From NCBI GenBank assembly GCA_028693055.1, contig JAQUWD010000009.1:1-64000 (forward strand): 64,000 bases of DNA, given 5' to 3'. The DNA is from Eubacteriales bacterium (GTDB taxonomy: Bacteria; Bacillota; Clostridia; Christensenellales; Aristaeellaceae). Position 1 is the stretch's first letter. Each line of letters starts with the position of its first letter. The position numbers and the translations under genes are program-made. The notes under the pieces are model-generated. The model did no database searches. It was not told the origin of the DNA and saw nothing but the letters and a program-made list of their open reading frames with translations. Shown here one piece after another: positions 15,950 through 23,642 of this stretch.

Positions 15950-17878
15950 ATGCAGCATACCTTACAAGCGCCAAAAAAATGGCGCGTCAAGCCGGAAAAG
16001 CTTGTACGCGTATTAGGCGTTCTGTTTTTTGTCTATCTCTTCTTTGGGTTCATGCTCATTCCCTGCCTAAACACGCTGACGCAGATTTTTACCACGAAGG
16101 ACGCTGCGGGCAATACCGACCCATGGGCGGTCATCCGTTTTTTCTTTGCGGGTAGCATGGGCAAATACGTGCTCAACTCCCTCAAGCTAGCCCTGTGCTT
16201 GGTGGTTACCGTCAATGTGGTAGGCGTATCCTCCGTGCTGTTGACGGAATACTTTGATATCAAGGGCGCGAAGATTCTGCGCATGGGCTATATGACCACC
16301 TTGATTTACAGCGGCGTTGCGCTGGTTACCGGCTATCTGTTCCTTTATGACAAGGACGGCATGATTACCACCTTGCTGGTGAATGCCTTTCCGGGGATGA
16401 ATCCCAACTGGTTCTCAGGCTTTAACGCCGTACTTTTCACCATGACCTTTGCCTGCACCAGCAACCATATGCTGTTTTTGCGAAACGCCATTCGCGGCAT
16501 CGATTACAACACCGTGGAGGCAGCCCGAAACCTTGGCGCAAAGCCCTTCAAGGTTCTATGGAAGGTGGTTTTCCCCACCTTGATCCCCACCATGTTCTCC
16601 CTCACCATCATGACCTTCATTACCGGCCTGTGCGCCATGTCCGCGCCTACCTTGCTGGGCTTTGACTCCATCAACCCGGAAATCGTCCGTCTGGCGGGCT
16701 CCTCCATTGCGGACGAAGCCTTTCCCCAAGCGCGGGCCGCTCTTTTGTCCATCATCTTGGCTTCCTTCACCATCATATTACTGACGGCGCTGTCCGCCTA
16801 CGAGCGCAAGGGGCATTACCTTTCCGTCTCCAAAACCAAAGCCAAGCTGGTTAAGCAAAAGATCACCAACCCCGTTGCGAACGTTTTTGCCCATATCTAC
16901 GCCTATGTGCTGTTCATCATCTACATGACTCCGGTGGTGATGATCGTGGTTTTCTCCTTCCAAACCTATGGCGCAATCCGTATGAAAAAGCTGGACGTTT
17001 CCAACTGGACGCTGCTTAATTTCTTCGGACAGGCAGACTACGAGTATCTCACCTCCCGGGGTACCACCAAGACGCGTGTCGGGTCGATTTCGGGCTTGTT
17101 TAACAATGACGCGACCTTAGGGGGGATCAAGCTGAGCTTTTTGCTCAGCATTCTGGCGGCGGCGCTTGCCTGTATCATTGTGGTGGTAGCCTGCAACTAT
17201 ATTTTCAAGCATAAGAAAACAGGCGTTGCGCTAGAATACAGCTTACTTTTCCCATGGCTCCTGCCCACCATTTTAATCTGCTACTCCTACCGTACCTTCT
17301 TTAACAGCGATGATATCTTCTATGTATTCAACAACAACCTCTATTTCATGAACAACGTGAAATTCCTGATTATCCTTGCCTATACGGTGGTCAGACTGCC
17401 CTTCTCCCTGCGAATGATCAAGGCCAGCTTTTACGCCATAGACGAGGAGCTGGAGGACGCAGCCAAGAATTTGGGCGCCAGTCCGCTGCGCACCTTTACC
17501 AAGGTGAAGCTGCCCATCATTCTGCCCAGCGTATTGGCGGTATTTGCGCTGAACTTCAACTACCTGTTCACCGAGTACGATATGTCCGCCACCTTCGCCA
17601 GTTCTTATGGAACCTCCTATGCCATGGTCATCCAGAGCATGTGCCAGGACGAGGGCCTATACGGCTACAACATCAACGCCTCCGGGCGGCGGTGCGCCTC
17701 CACGGTATTCATCATGATCGTGTCCGGATTGATTCTGTACCTTGTGTACGGTATCGGCGCACGGGATTTGGCGGAACGAATCGATGCGCGAAACCGCTGG
17801 AAAAAGAGAGGAAAACGTATCTCCGCACTTTTCCGACCCTCGAAAGCGGTAGCGGAGGAAGAAGAAAAGCTGACTTGA
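15950..17878 (+). CDS. Fused double ABC permease (FbpB/PhnU-like)
   Basis: A 642-residue membrane protein with about 12 hydrophobic segments, carrying both transmembrane domains of the importer in one chain. Each half has its own ATPase-contacting EAA loop: EAARNLGAKPFKVLWKVVFP in the first and DAAKNLGASPLRTFTKVKLP in the second. Such tandem fusions are typical of iron(III) and aminoethylphosphonate importers. AAAGGAGGGAA precedes the ATG at 15950, 13 bp after the ATPase stop. A large terminator hairpin follows. Confidence 0.88.
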   Translation: MQHTLQAPKKWRVKPEKLVRVLGVLFFVYLFFGFMLIPCLNTLTQIFTTKDAAGNTDPWAVIRFFFAGSMGKYVLNSLKLALCLVVTVNVVGVSSVLLTEYFDIKGAKILRMGYMTTLIYSGVALVTGYLFLYDKDGMITTLLVNAFPGMNPNWFSGFNAVLFTMTFACTSNHMLFLRNAIRGIDYNTVEAARNLGAKPFKVLWKVVFPTLIPTMFSLTIMTFITGLCAMSAPTLLGFDSINPEIVRLAGSSIADEAFPQARAALLSIILASFTIILLTALSAYERKGHYLSVSKTKAKLVKQKITNPVANVFAHIYAYVLFIIYMTPVVMIVVFSFQTYGAIRMKKLDVSNWTLLNFFGQADYEYLTSRGTTKTRVGSISGLFNNDATLGGIKLSFLLSILAAALACIIVVVACNYIFKHKKTGVALEYSLLFPWLLPTILICYSYRTFFNSDDIFYVFNNNLYFMNNVKFLIILAYTVVRLPFSLRMIKASFYAIDEELEDAAKNLGASPLRTFTKVKLPIILPSVLAVFALNFNYLFTEYDMSATFASSYGTSYAMVIQSMCQDEGLYGYNINASGRRCASTVFIMIVSGLILYLVYGIGARDLAERIDARNRWKKRGKRISALFRPSKAVAEEEEKLT

Positions 17879-17889
17879 TCTCGCAAATA

Positions 17890-17960
17890 GGGGCTGTATC
17901 GCCAAGAACGTTTTGAGGCTTGCGTAGCGCTCAACGTCGCGGCCTACAGCCCCTCGTTTT
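17890..17960 (+). terminator. Terminator of the ABC importer operon
   Basis: GGGGCTGTA (17890-17898) pairs with TACAGCCCC (17945-17953). An inner arm pair based on ACGTTTTGAG / CTCAACGT lies between them, and TCGTTTTTCT follows. It resembles the 14795 hairpin in its GGGGCTGT outer arm. Confidence 0.8.
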
Positions 17961-18005
17961 TCTCTTTCAGTAATCAGCCAAAATGTAACGTCCTCCTTCG
18001 ACTGG

Positions 18006-18034
18006 TTTTATTTCTGCGTTTTTTATGGTATAAT
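18006..18034 (+). promoter_or_regulatory. Promoter of the PucR/CdaR-type regulator
   Basis: A perfect TATAAT lies at 18029-18034 with a weak -35 (TTTTAT at 18006-18011) 17 bp upstream. Confidence 0.5.
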
Positions 18035-18079
18035 GCCTGACATCCACTGATTTCGCTATGGGAGAGGAGCCGCTACTGC

Positions 18080-19150
18080 ATGTACATCGAGAAGAGATAT
18101 ATACGTAAAATTGCCAAAGTTTTTGAGGAATTGCACGTTCCCATCCGTTTGCTGGATTCCGTGGGCGCTTGCGTTGTTCCCGAGGACGGTGAATCACTGC
18201 TCATCCCCGCAACGGTGCTTGCGCCGGGGCTTACCCATCACATTGGCGACCAGCTTTGCAGGGTGCTGGATATGAACCCGCCCATGTATTTAGCGCTCCC
18301 TCAAAACGCCACGGGCGGCGAGGATTTGCTTTGTGTAACCGACGCGATGCTCATGAGCCTGTTTAAAAGCAGCCTGTCCATTTCCGGTTACAGCGACGTA
18401 TACCGCCGCGCCCTCAAGCAGGAGCTATCCGGTTCCGAGCTAATCTCCCGTGCCTCCGAGCAACAAATACCGCTGGAAATGCCACGTAGCATTCTCATTT
18501 TTCAAATGGATCAGACAGAAAAAGCCAGCGCCTACAGCGTTTTAGGCGAGCTGGTACCCCTTAGCGACACGGATGTGCTGGTGGAAATGAACCGCCATAC
18601 GGTTGCGCTGGTCAAGGATATGAACGGCGCGGACGGCATGGACGAGCTTTTTCAATTTGCACGCGCCGTTCAGGAAACGCTGATGGAGGAAGCCGTTCAA
18701 ACAGTGCGAATCGGCATTGGGGAAGAGAAGCATACCTTCGCCCAGCTTGGAGAAAGCTATGCCGAGGCCAAGCGCGCGATGGAGGTAGGCTATCTTTTCA
18801 ACCCAGAGGAAACCATTTACGTCTTTAGCCGCCTTATGCTGGAGCGCTTCTTGATGAGCACGCCCCGGGAAGAAAGCATGCATTATCACTCTCTGCTGTT
18901 TAACCGCAAAACAGCAAAGTTGTTTAACGATGAAATGCTGCAAACCATCGAAATGTTCTTTCGCAAGGATCTGAACCTTTCCGATACCGCTCGCCAGCTA
19001 TTTATCCACCGCAACACCTTGGTCTATCGGCTGGATAAAGTGCAACGCCAAACCGGCTTGGATCTGCGCCATTTTGACGATGCGGTCACCTTCAAGATTC
19101 TTTACAAATTGAAGCGCTGCGGCCAAGAAAAGCCCAAGGAAATTCTCTAA
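18080..19150 (+). CDS. PucR/CdaR-family transcriptional regulator
   Basis: A 356-residue regulator whose C-terminal ~60 residues are a helix-turn-helix of the PucR/CdaR type (LNLSDTARQLFIHRNTLVYRLDKVQRQTGLDLR). The middle is the GGDEF-like regulatory module usual for this family (RIGIGEEKHTFAQLGESYAEAKRAMEVG). The N-terminal ~120 residues are poorly conserved and may bind the effector. Relatives control uptake or breakdown of sugar diacids and purines. It follows the ABC importer operon after a terminator and has its own promoter, so it is a plausible regulator of that importer. GGAGAGGAG lies about 12 bp before the ATG. Confidence 0.85.
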   Translation: MYIEKRYIRKIAKVFEELHVPIRLLDSVGACVVPEDGESLLIPATVLAPGLTHHIGDQLCRVLDMNPPMYLALPQNATGGEDLLCVTDAMLMSLFKSSLSISGYSDVYRRALKQELSGSELISRASEQQIPLEMPRSILIFQMDQTEKASAYSVLGELVPLSDTDVLVEMNRHTVALVKDMNGADGMDELFQFARAVQETLMEEAVQTVRIGIGEEKHTFAQLGESYAEAKRAMEVGYLFNPEETIYVFSRLMLERFLMSTPREESMHYHSLLFNRKTAKLFNDEMLQTIEMFFRKDLNLSDTARQLFIHRNTLVYRLDKVQRQTGLDLRHFDDAVTFKILYKLKRCGQEKPKEIL

Positions 19151-19173
19151 CCCAACGAATCGAGGTGCACCCT

Positions 19174-20421
19174 ATGAAGCATATGTCCCGGGCAAGCTGC
19201 AAGCTGCTCATCCTGCTAATGATTCTTCTGATGATGCTGACCAGCTGCTCTCTGCTGCCTACCACCATTACCGACTCGGTTGTCGGGGATTCCGCTCCGC
19301 AAGCTACTGGCGATACGGTTACGATCAGCCGCGCTGAGTACGAGCGGCTAAAGAAATATGAAGAGCTGGACGAGCTAAAAACGATTGTCGACACATATTT
19401 CTATCAAGAACCGTCGGAGCAGGACATGCTGGACGGCGCAGAAATGGGCTTGTTGTACGGACTTAACGATCCCTACACCTATTTCTATACGCCCGAGCAG
19501 TACCAAAAGATGTGGGCGGACGATGAGGGCGATTATGCCGGTGTGGGCATTCAGATTATGGCGAATTATACCACCGGCGTATGCACCATATCCCGCGTCT
19601 TTCTCAACAGCCCCGCTTTGGAAGCGGGCATTCACAAGGGTGATATTCTGGTAAAGGTAAACGATCTGGACGTTGTCGCTACCACGCTGAACGATGCGGT
19701 GGATATCATGCGGGGCGAAGAGGACAGCTTCGTCAACATTCAGGTGCTGCGCGAGGATCAAGTGCTGGATTTTGTCGTCGCTAGGGCGCAGATACACGTA
19801 AACTGGGTCAATTCCTGCATGCTGGACAACGACATCGGCTACATCGCCTTGTATGAATTTAGTGGAGATTGTAGCGTGACCTTCCAAGCCCAAATGGAAG
19901 ATTTGGTTGCTAAGGGAGCAAAAGCCCTGATTATCGACCTTCGGGATAATCCCGGCGGCTGGGTGGACGACGCTGTCAAGGTTGCCGATCTCTTTATGCC
20001 GGAGGGGGACGTAGCGACTCTTCGGTACCGGGACGGTCATGAGGAGAATTACAAAACCAAAGCCGGCGCTTTGGACATTCCCCTCACAGTCTTGGTAAAC
20101 GAGAATTCCGCATCAGCCAGCGAAATTCTTTCCGGCGCCTTTCAGGATCGCGGCCGCGCGACCATCGTAGGCGTTAAAACCTATGGGAAGGGTGTGGTGC
20201 AATACGTGCTGCCCGTTGGTACCCGGGGCGCGGGCATGCAGCTAACGGTAGCCCAGTACTTCACCCCCAACGGAAACGAGGTGCATCATCTAGGCATCAC
20301 GCCGGATGTTGTGATCGAAATGCCTGAGGAGTACGCAACCATGATGTACGAGCTGGGCGACCTAAGCGACGTTCAGCTGAAGAAGGCTTATGATTTAACC
20401 TTGGAGAAGATTTCGCAATAA
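19174..20421 (+). CDS. S41 carboxyl-terminal processing protease (CtpA/B-like lipoprotein)
   Basis: A 415-residue exported serine protease. Residues 1-26 are a lipoprotein signal ending in LTSC, so it should be membrane-anchored outside the cell. An N-terminal helical segment is followed by a PDZ domain (~110-200) and the S41 catalytic domain. The dyad is Ser314 in NSASASEI and Lys339 in TYGKGVVQ, with the expected 25-residue spacing. Relatives trim extracytoplasmic proteins or regulate sporulation signalling. GAGGTG precedes the ATG at 19174; a GTG three codons earlier overlaps that site. No partner is obvious in the neighbourhood. Confidence 0.92.
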   Translation: MKHMSRASCKLLILLMILLMMLTSCSLLPTTITDSVVGDSAPQATGDTVTISRAEYERLKKYEELDELKTIVDTYFYQEPSEQDMLDGAEMGLLYGLNDPYTYFYTPEQYQKMWADDEGDYAGVGIQIMANYTTGVCTISRVFLNSPALEAGIHKGDILVKVNDLDVVATTLNDAVDIMRGEEDSFVNIQVLREDQVLDFVVARAQIHVNWVNSCMLDNDIGYIALYEFSGDCSVTFQAQMEDLVAKGAKALIIDLRDNPGGWVDDAVKVADLFMPEGDVATLRYRDGHEENYKTKAGALDIPLTVLVNENSASASEILSGAFQDRGRATIVGVKTYGKGVVQYVLPVGTRGAGMQLTVAQYFTPNGNEVHHLGITPDVVIEMPEEYATMMYELGDLSDVQLKKAYDLTLEKISQ

Positions 20422-20426
20422 ACCCT

Positions 20427-20454
20427 TTTCAACTTTCCTCTTTCGGGGTATACT
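20427..20454 (+). promoter_or_regulatory. Promoter for the structured leader
   Basis: TATACT at 20449-20454 with TTTCAA at 20427-20432, spacing 16 bp. Transcription would begin near 20461, at the base of the first leader stem. Confidence 0.5.
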
Positions 20455-20458
20455 ATAC

Positions 20459-20690
20459 GCATCCAAGCTGGCAAGTCCAAGCGGAAACGCGCGGGTTAGG
20501 CGGTATGGATGCGTATTTTTATCCTACTCTCAATGAAAACGGCGAAAAGCATCCGTTATTTCGATGCAGATTAGGATTATCTCCCGGTTGCGGGCGCGGG
20601 GAAACCATCGCCCTAGACGAGGAAGGAGGGCCTTACCATGAGCATTCTTTTATCACCGTAGACGCTTGCAGGAGCACGTCTGCGGTTTTT
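20459..20690 (+). promoter_or_regulatory. Structured 5' leader with terminator, class unassigned
   Basis: The leader opens with GCATCC (20459-20464) pairing with GGATGC (20507-20512), enclosing a GNRA-capped hairpin (GCG-GAAA-CGC). Further candidate hairpins include GGGCG / CGCCC near 20593-20613. The region ends in a terminator (separate entry) just before a TM1266-type regulator and a NitT/TauT-type transporter. This layout is what a riboswitch or attenuator would show. I compared it from memory with TPP, FMN, cobalamin, SAM, THF, Moco, glycine and cyclic-di-GMP consensus motifs and found no convincing match. Confidence 0.45.
20655..20690 (+). terminator. Leader terminator upstream of the TM1266-type gene
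   Basis: ACCGTAGACG (20655-20664) pairs with CGTCTGCGGT (20677-20686) with one wobble pair, and a T run extends to 20690. It lies 27 bp before the start codon of the next gene. Confidence 0.85.
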
Positions 20691-20716
20691 GATTCCCTAA
20701 AAAAGAGGTGCGCTTT

Positions 20717-20986
20717 ATGGATGAGGAACGGCTTGGCTTCGTGGGCATCGTGCTGGAAAATCGGGCGGCGGCTCCCGCCGTGAACGAGGTGCTGGGCGGC
20801 TTCGGCCAAATCATTCGCGGACGCATGGGCGTGCCCGACGTGGAAAGCGGAGAAGCCGTTATCTGCCTTGTTGTGCGCGGAACAAACAATCATTTGGGCG
20901 CGTTGACCGGCAGGCTGTAAAATCTTCCCGGCGTTCAGGTCAAGAGCGCGTTGACTACAGTAAAACATTCAACGAATAAGGAGTGA
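20717..20986 (+). pseudogene. TM1266-type [FeFe]-hydrogenase system regulator interrupted by an in-frame TAA
   Basis: The first 67 codons (ATG at 20717, GAGGTG upstream) encode a small ACT-like protein of the family named putative iron-only hydrogenase system regulator, which includes TM1266. Diagnostic stretches are GFVGIVLENR, GQIIRGRMGVPD and VICLVVRGTNNHLGALTGRL. A TAA stop at 20918-20920 follows, and the same frame then continues with NLPGVQVKSALTTV, which is the family's usual C-terminal strand, up to a TGA at 20984-20986. The reading frame is therefore intact except for one nonsense codon. The truncated product would lose its last β-strand. Alternatives are a sequencing error or stop readthrough. 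It is linked to hydrogenase maturation genes elsewhere in the family. Confidence 0.8.
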
Positions 20987-20992
20987 ATCATC

Positions 20993-21955
20993 TTGAAAAA
21001 GCTTTTATCAGCACTGTTGGTGCTTGCTATGATTTTTACGTTGACCCTCGGCATGGCAGAGGACGCCGCGGCTCTACCTCGTATTGCGGCCCTCAAGGGT
21101 CCTACGGCTATGGGCATGGTTAAGATGATGAAGGATGAAGCGGAGCAGTATGACTTTACGATTGCCGCCGCCATTGACGAGTTAACCCCCAAGCTGGTAA
21201 AGGGCGATGTGGACATTGCCGCCGTTCCGGCCAATCTGGCAGCCGTCCTGTACAACAATACAGAGGGCAAGGTTAAGGTGCTAGCCGTGAATACCTTAGG
21301 CGTGCTGTACATTGTGGAAAATGGCGACAGTGTGCACTCTGTGGAGGATTTAAAGGGCAAGACCATTTATTCCAGCGGCAAGGGCGCGACGCCTGAATAC
21401 GCCCTGAACTATCTGCTGACCTCCAATGGCATCGACCCGGAAAAGGACGTAACCATTGAATTTAAGGCCGAGCATGCGGAATGCCTCGCTGCGCTGACGG
21501 CTCAAGAGGGCGCAGTAGCCATGCTGCCTCAGCCCTTTGTAACCACCGCCCAGATGAAACAGCCCAGCATCCGCATTGCCTTGGACATGAACGAGGAATG
21601 GGCCAAAATGCAGGAAGGCATGGAGGAAAAGAGCGCGTTGATCACCGGCGTAGTCGTAGCGCGCAGCGAGTTCATCGAGACGAATCCTCAGGCTGTATCT
21701 GATTTTCTGGACAACTATGCCGCCTCCGTTCAATATGTAAACGAAAACAACGATGAAGCCGCAGCGCTGGTAGGCGAGTTTGACATCATCCCCGAAGCCG
21801 TAGCGAAGATCGCACTCCCCTATTGCCAGATCGTCTATATCGACGGTGAGGAGATGCAAGCGCAGCTATCCGGCTACTTGAAGGTGCTTTATGATCAAAA
21901 TCCCAAGGCCGTGGGCGGAGCCCTGCCGGATGAAGCGTTCTACTTCCAGCGCTAA
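20993..21955 (+). CDS. NitT/TauT-type ABC transporter substrate-binding protein
   Basis: A 320-residue exported binding protein. Residues 1-22 form a signal peptide (KKLLSALLVLAMIFTLTLGMA) without a lipobox. The mature protein has the NMT1/SsuA-like two-lobe fold (DVDIAAVPANLAAVLYNN, then LKGKTIYSSGKGATPEYALNYLL). It starts at TTG 20993 with AAGGAG nine bases upstream. The unread tail of the interrupted TM1266 frame overlaps this ribosome site. It forms an operon with the permease (26-bp overlap) and ATPase. The family covers sulfonates, nitrate, bicarbonate and thiamine precursors; the ligand is not evident. Confidence 0.85.
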   Translation: MKKLLSALLVLAMIFTLTLGMAEDAAALPRIAALKGPTAMGMVKMMKDEAEQYDFTIAAAIDELTPKLVKGDVDIAAVPANLAAVLYNNTEGKVKVLAVNTLGVLYIVENGDSVHSVEDLKGKTIYSSGKGATPEYALNYLLTSNGIDPEKDVTIEFKAEHAECLAALTAQEGAVAMLPQPFVTTAQMKQPSIRIALDMNEEWAKMQEGMEEKSALITGVVVARSEFIETNPQAVSDFLDNYAASVQYVNENNDEAAALVGEFDIIPEAVAKIALPYCQIVYIDGEEMQAQLSGYLKVLYDQNPKAVGGALPDEAFYFQR

Positions 21956-22712
21956 AGCGTTTTCCCCATGGGCGGCGGTCTTTTGGCTATTGGTATGGCA
22001 AGCCGCCGCCCTTTGGGTCAATGAACCGATTTTTCTGGTGTCGCCTTTGGCTGCGATCCAGCGTCTTTTCCAGCTCCTCGGTGTTCCGACCTTCTGGCAA
22101 TCGGTCTGGTTCACCTTGGGGCGCATTTTGCTGGGCTTTGGGCTGAGCTTGCTTCTGGCGCTTGTGTTCTCCGTCGCCGCCTATCGCTTCCGCTGGCTCC
22201 GGGAGCTGCTTTCCCCTTTAACTGCTACCATCAAAGCCATCCCCGTAGCCTCCTTTGTAATTTTGGCTTTATTGTGGGTTTCCAGTAAAAACCTTTCCGT
22301 TTTAATCAGTCTGCTCATCGGCTTTCCCGTGCTATACGGCAATCTGCTGTCAGGACTGGATAGCACCGATCCCAAATTGATTGAAATGGCAAAGGTCTTT
22401 CGCATTCCCTTCTGTCGTCAGCTTCAAGCTATTTATCTATATCAGGTGCTGCCCTTTCTGCGCTCCGGCCTTTCCATCGCCATGGGTCTTTGCTGGAAAA
22501 GCGGTATTGCCGCCGAGGTAATTGGCATCCCGACGGGCTCTATCGGCGAAAAGCTGTATACCGCCAAGGTTTATCTGGAAACTGCCGACCTGTTCTGCTG
22601 GACGCTGTGCATCGTTTTACTAAGCGTCGGCTGTGAAAAGCTGCTGTCCCTGCTGGTCGATATATTGATTAAGGAGGCTGCCGCCCGTGCTGGAAGCCGT
22701 TCATCTGTCTAA
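21930..22712 (+). CDS. NitT/TauT-type ABC transporter permease
   Basis: A 260-residue inner-membrane permease with about six hydrophobic segments and the BPD_transp_1 domain. The EAA-type loop is LIEMAKVFRIPFCRQLQAIYLYQVLP. The start codon is ATG 21930 inside the 3' end of the binding-protein gene, which favours coupled translation. Its 3' end overlaps the ATPase gene by 26 bp. It is the usual size for the SsuC/TauC family. Confidence 0.88.
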   Translation: MKRSTSSAKAFSPWAAVFWLLVWQAAALWVNEPIFLVSPLAAIQRLFQLLGVPTFWQSVWFTLGRILLGFGLSLLLALVFSVAAYRFRWLRELLSPLTATIKAIPVASFVILALLWVSSKNLSVLISLLIGFPVLYGNLLSGLDSTDPKLIEMAKVFRIPFCRQLQAIYLYQVLPFLRSGLSIAMGLCWKSGIAAEVIGIPTGSIGEKLYTAKVYLETADLFCWTLCIVLLSVGCEKLLSLLVDILIKEAAARAGSRSSV

Positions 22713-23241
22713 AAGCTTCGATGGAAAGCCGATCATTGTCGATTTTTCACAACGCCTAGAGACAGGCGTTCACTATTGCCTGATGGGGCCGTCAGGCTGC
22801 GGCAAAACCACATTGCTGCGCTTATTGATGGGGCTGCTACAGCCGGACGCAGGCGAGGTGCGCGGCAGCAGCAAAATGAGCGCGGTTTTCCAAGAAAATC
22901 GACTTTTAGAGCCTTTCAACGCTATTGCTAACGTAGAGCTTGCTACCGGCGCTTCCCGGGGTGAAATCGAAAGGCTGCTGATGGAGCTAGGCCTAGAAAA
23001 AGAAAGCCTATTTCAACCTGTCAGCGCTTTTAGCGGCGGGATGAAGCGGCGCGTCGCTTTGGCCCGGGCATTGCTGGCAGAGTATGACGCCCTGTTTCTG
23101 GACGAGCCCTTCAAAGGGTTGGACGACGAAACCAAGGCTCGCGTCATGAGGATTGTATCGGAGCGAACCAAGGGAAAAACTGTCTTGCTGGTAACCCATG
23201 ACGAAACGGAAACCCTCGGCTTTCAGCCCATTTCCTTATAA
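22687..23241 (+). CDS. NitT/TauT-type ABC transporter ATP-binding protein, short form
   Basis: A 184-residue ATPase of the transporter, clearly shorter than the usual 240-260. All nucleotide-binding motifs are present: Walker A GPSGCGKTT, Q-loop VFQENRLLEP, signature FSGGMKRRVALARAL, Walker B ALFLDEPFKGLDD and switch His in LLVTHDETE. The chain ends shortly after the switch region, so the C-terminal extension is missing. The start is GTG 22687 with AAGGAGG upstream. It may be a naturally compact variant; no frameshift is apparent, as the frame ends cleanly before a terminator. Confidence 0.85.
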   Translation: MLEAVHLSKSFDGKPIIVDFSQRLETGVHYCLMGPSGCGKTTLLRLLMGLLQPDAGEVRGSSKMSAVFQENRLLEPFNAIANVELATGASRGEIERLLMELGLEKESLFQPVSAFSGGMKRRVALARALLAEYDALFLDEPFKGLDDETKARVMRIVSERTKGKTVLLVTHDETETLGFQPISL

Positions 23242-23248
23242 GCCATAA

Positions 23249-23280
23249 ACGCCAAAGCGTCTGCGCAATGCAGGCGTTTT
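23249..23280 (+). terminator. Terminator of the NitT/TauT operon (left copy of a duplicated hairpin)
   Basis: The arms AAAGCGTCTGC and GCAGGCGTTTT (23254-23280) form an 11-bp stem with loop GCAAT. The identical 27 bp recur at 23442-23468 on the far side of the inserted element. Confidence 0.8.
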
Positions 23281-23441
23281 AGTATGTCAAAAAAGCGCTA
23301 CGCGCTTTTTCGCCAGTTACGGGTAATGTTTGCGGCTTTGCCGCAAACTGCCCGCCCGCCCGGCAAAGCCGGTCGATACGAATACAGTCGGGGTAGCCTT
23401 CGGGCTCCCCCGACACCCCCTTAAGAATTTTTCAACAACCT
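23281..23441 (+). mobile_element. Hairpin-rich ~161-bp dispersed element, copy A
   Basis: The element contains a series of hairpins: AAAAAGCGC/GCGCTTTTT, GTTTGCGGC/GCCGCAAAC, CCGGC/GCCGG, and GTCGGGG-AGCC/GGGCT-CCCCGAC. Its ends are imperfect inverted repeats (left AGTATGTCAAAA; right TTTTTCAACAACCT). A near-identical inverted copy lies at 39245-39406 and related copies near 58.7-58.9 kb. It codes for nothing recognisable. It is flanked by perfect 27-bp copies of the local terminator hairpin. It is most likely a non-autonomous mobile element. Confidence 0.75.
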
Positions 23442-23468
23442 AAAGCGTCTGCGCAATGCAGGCGTTTT
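23442..23468 (+). repeat. Right 27-bp copy of the terminator hairpin flanking element A
   Basis: Identical over 27 bp to 23254-23280. It is exactly one hairpin (11-bp stem, 5-nt loop), followed here by TTTTTT. It ends the intergenic repeat region; 62 bp later the nagB promoter begins. Confidence 0.9.
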
Positions 23469-23530
23469 TTTCTGCCGCTAATCACCTGTGGTCGGGACGG
23501 GAGACGTTTAACTTCGGCAGCATTCCAGCC

Positions 23531-23559
23531 TTGACAGCCTCAAAAGGCAGTGTTATACT
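23531..23559 (+). promoter_or_regulatory. Sigma-A type promoter of nagB
   Basis: A perfect TTGACA (23531-23536), 17-bp spacer and TATACT (23554-23559). The remaining ~80 bp to the start codon show no clear operator. Confidence 0.85.
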
Positions 23560-23642
23560 CTATCAAAGATGTATTTAGTATAAAAACCAGTACATCAACG
23601 GTTTTCAGCAATACGTATTACAGTACGAGGAGGGCTTTTTCA

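Noticed and set aside
20459-20520. Possible cobalamin riboswitch, from GCAAGTCC followed by GCGCGGG
   Set aside because: The B12 box and the surrounding conserved blocks are missing; the likeness is limited to a few bases.
20505-20783. 92-codon plus-strand open frame in the leader
   Set aside because: It crosses the leader stems and terminator and then the start of the TM1266-type gene in another frame; no ribosome site.
23281-23441. CRISPR or tandem repeat reading of the element
   Set aside because: Only one copy lies between the two flanking hairpins, with no regular spacers and no cas genes.
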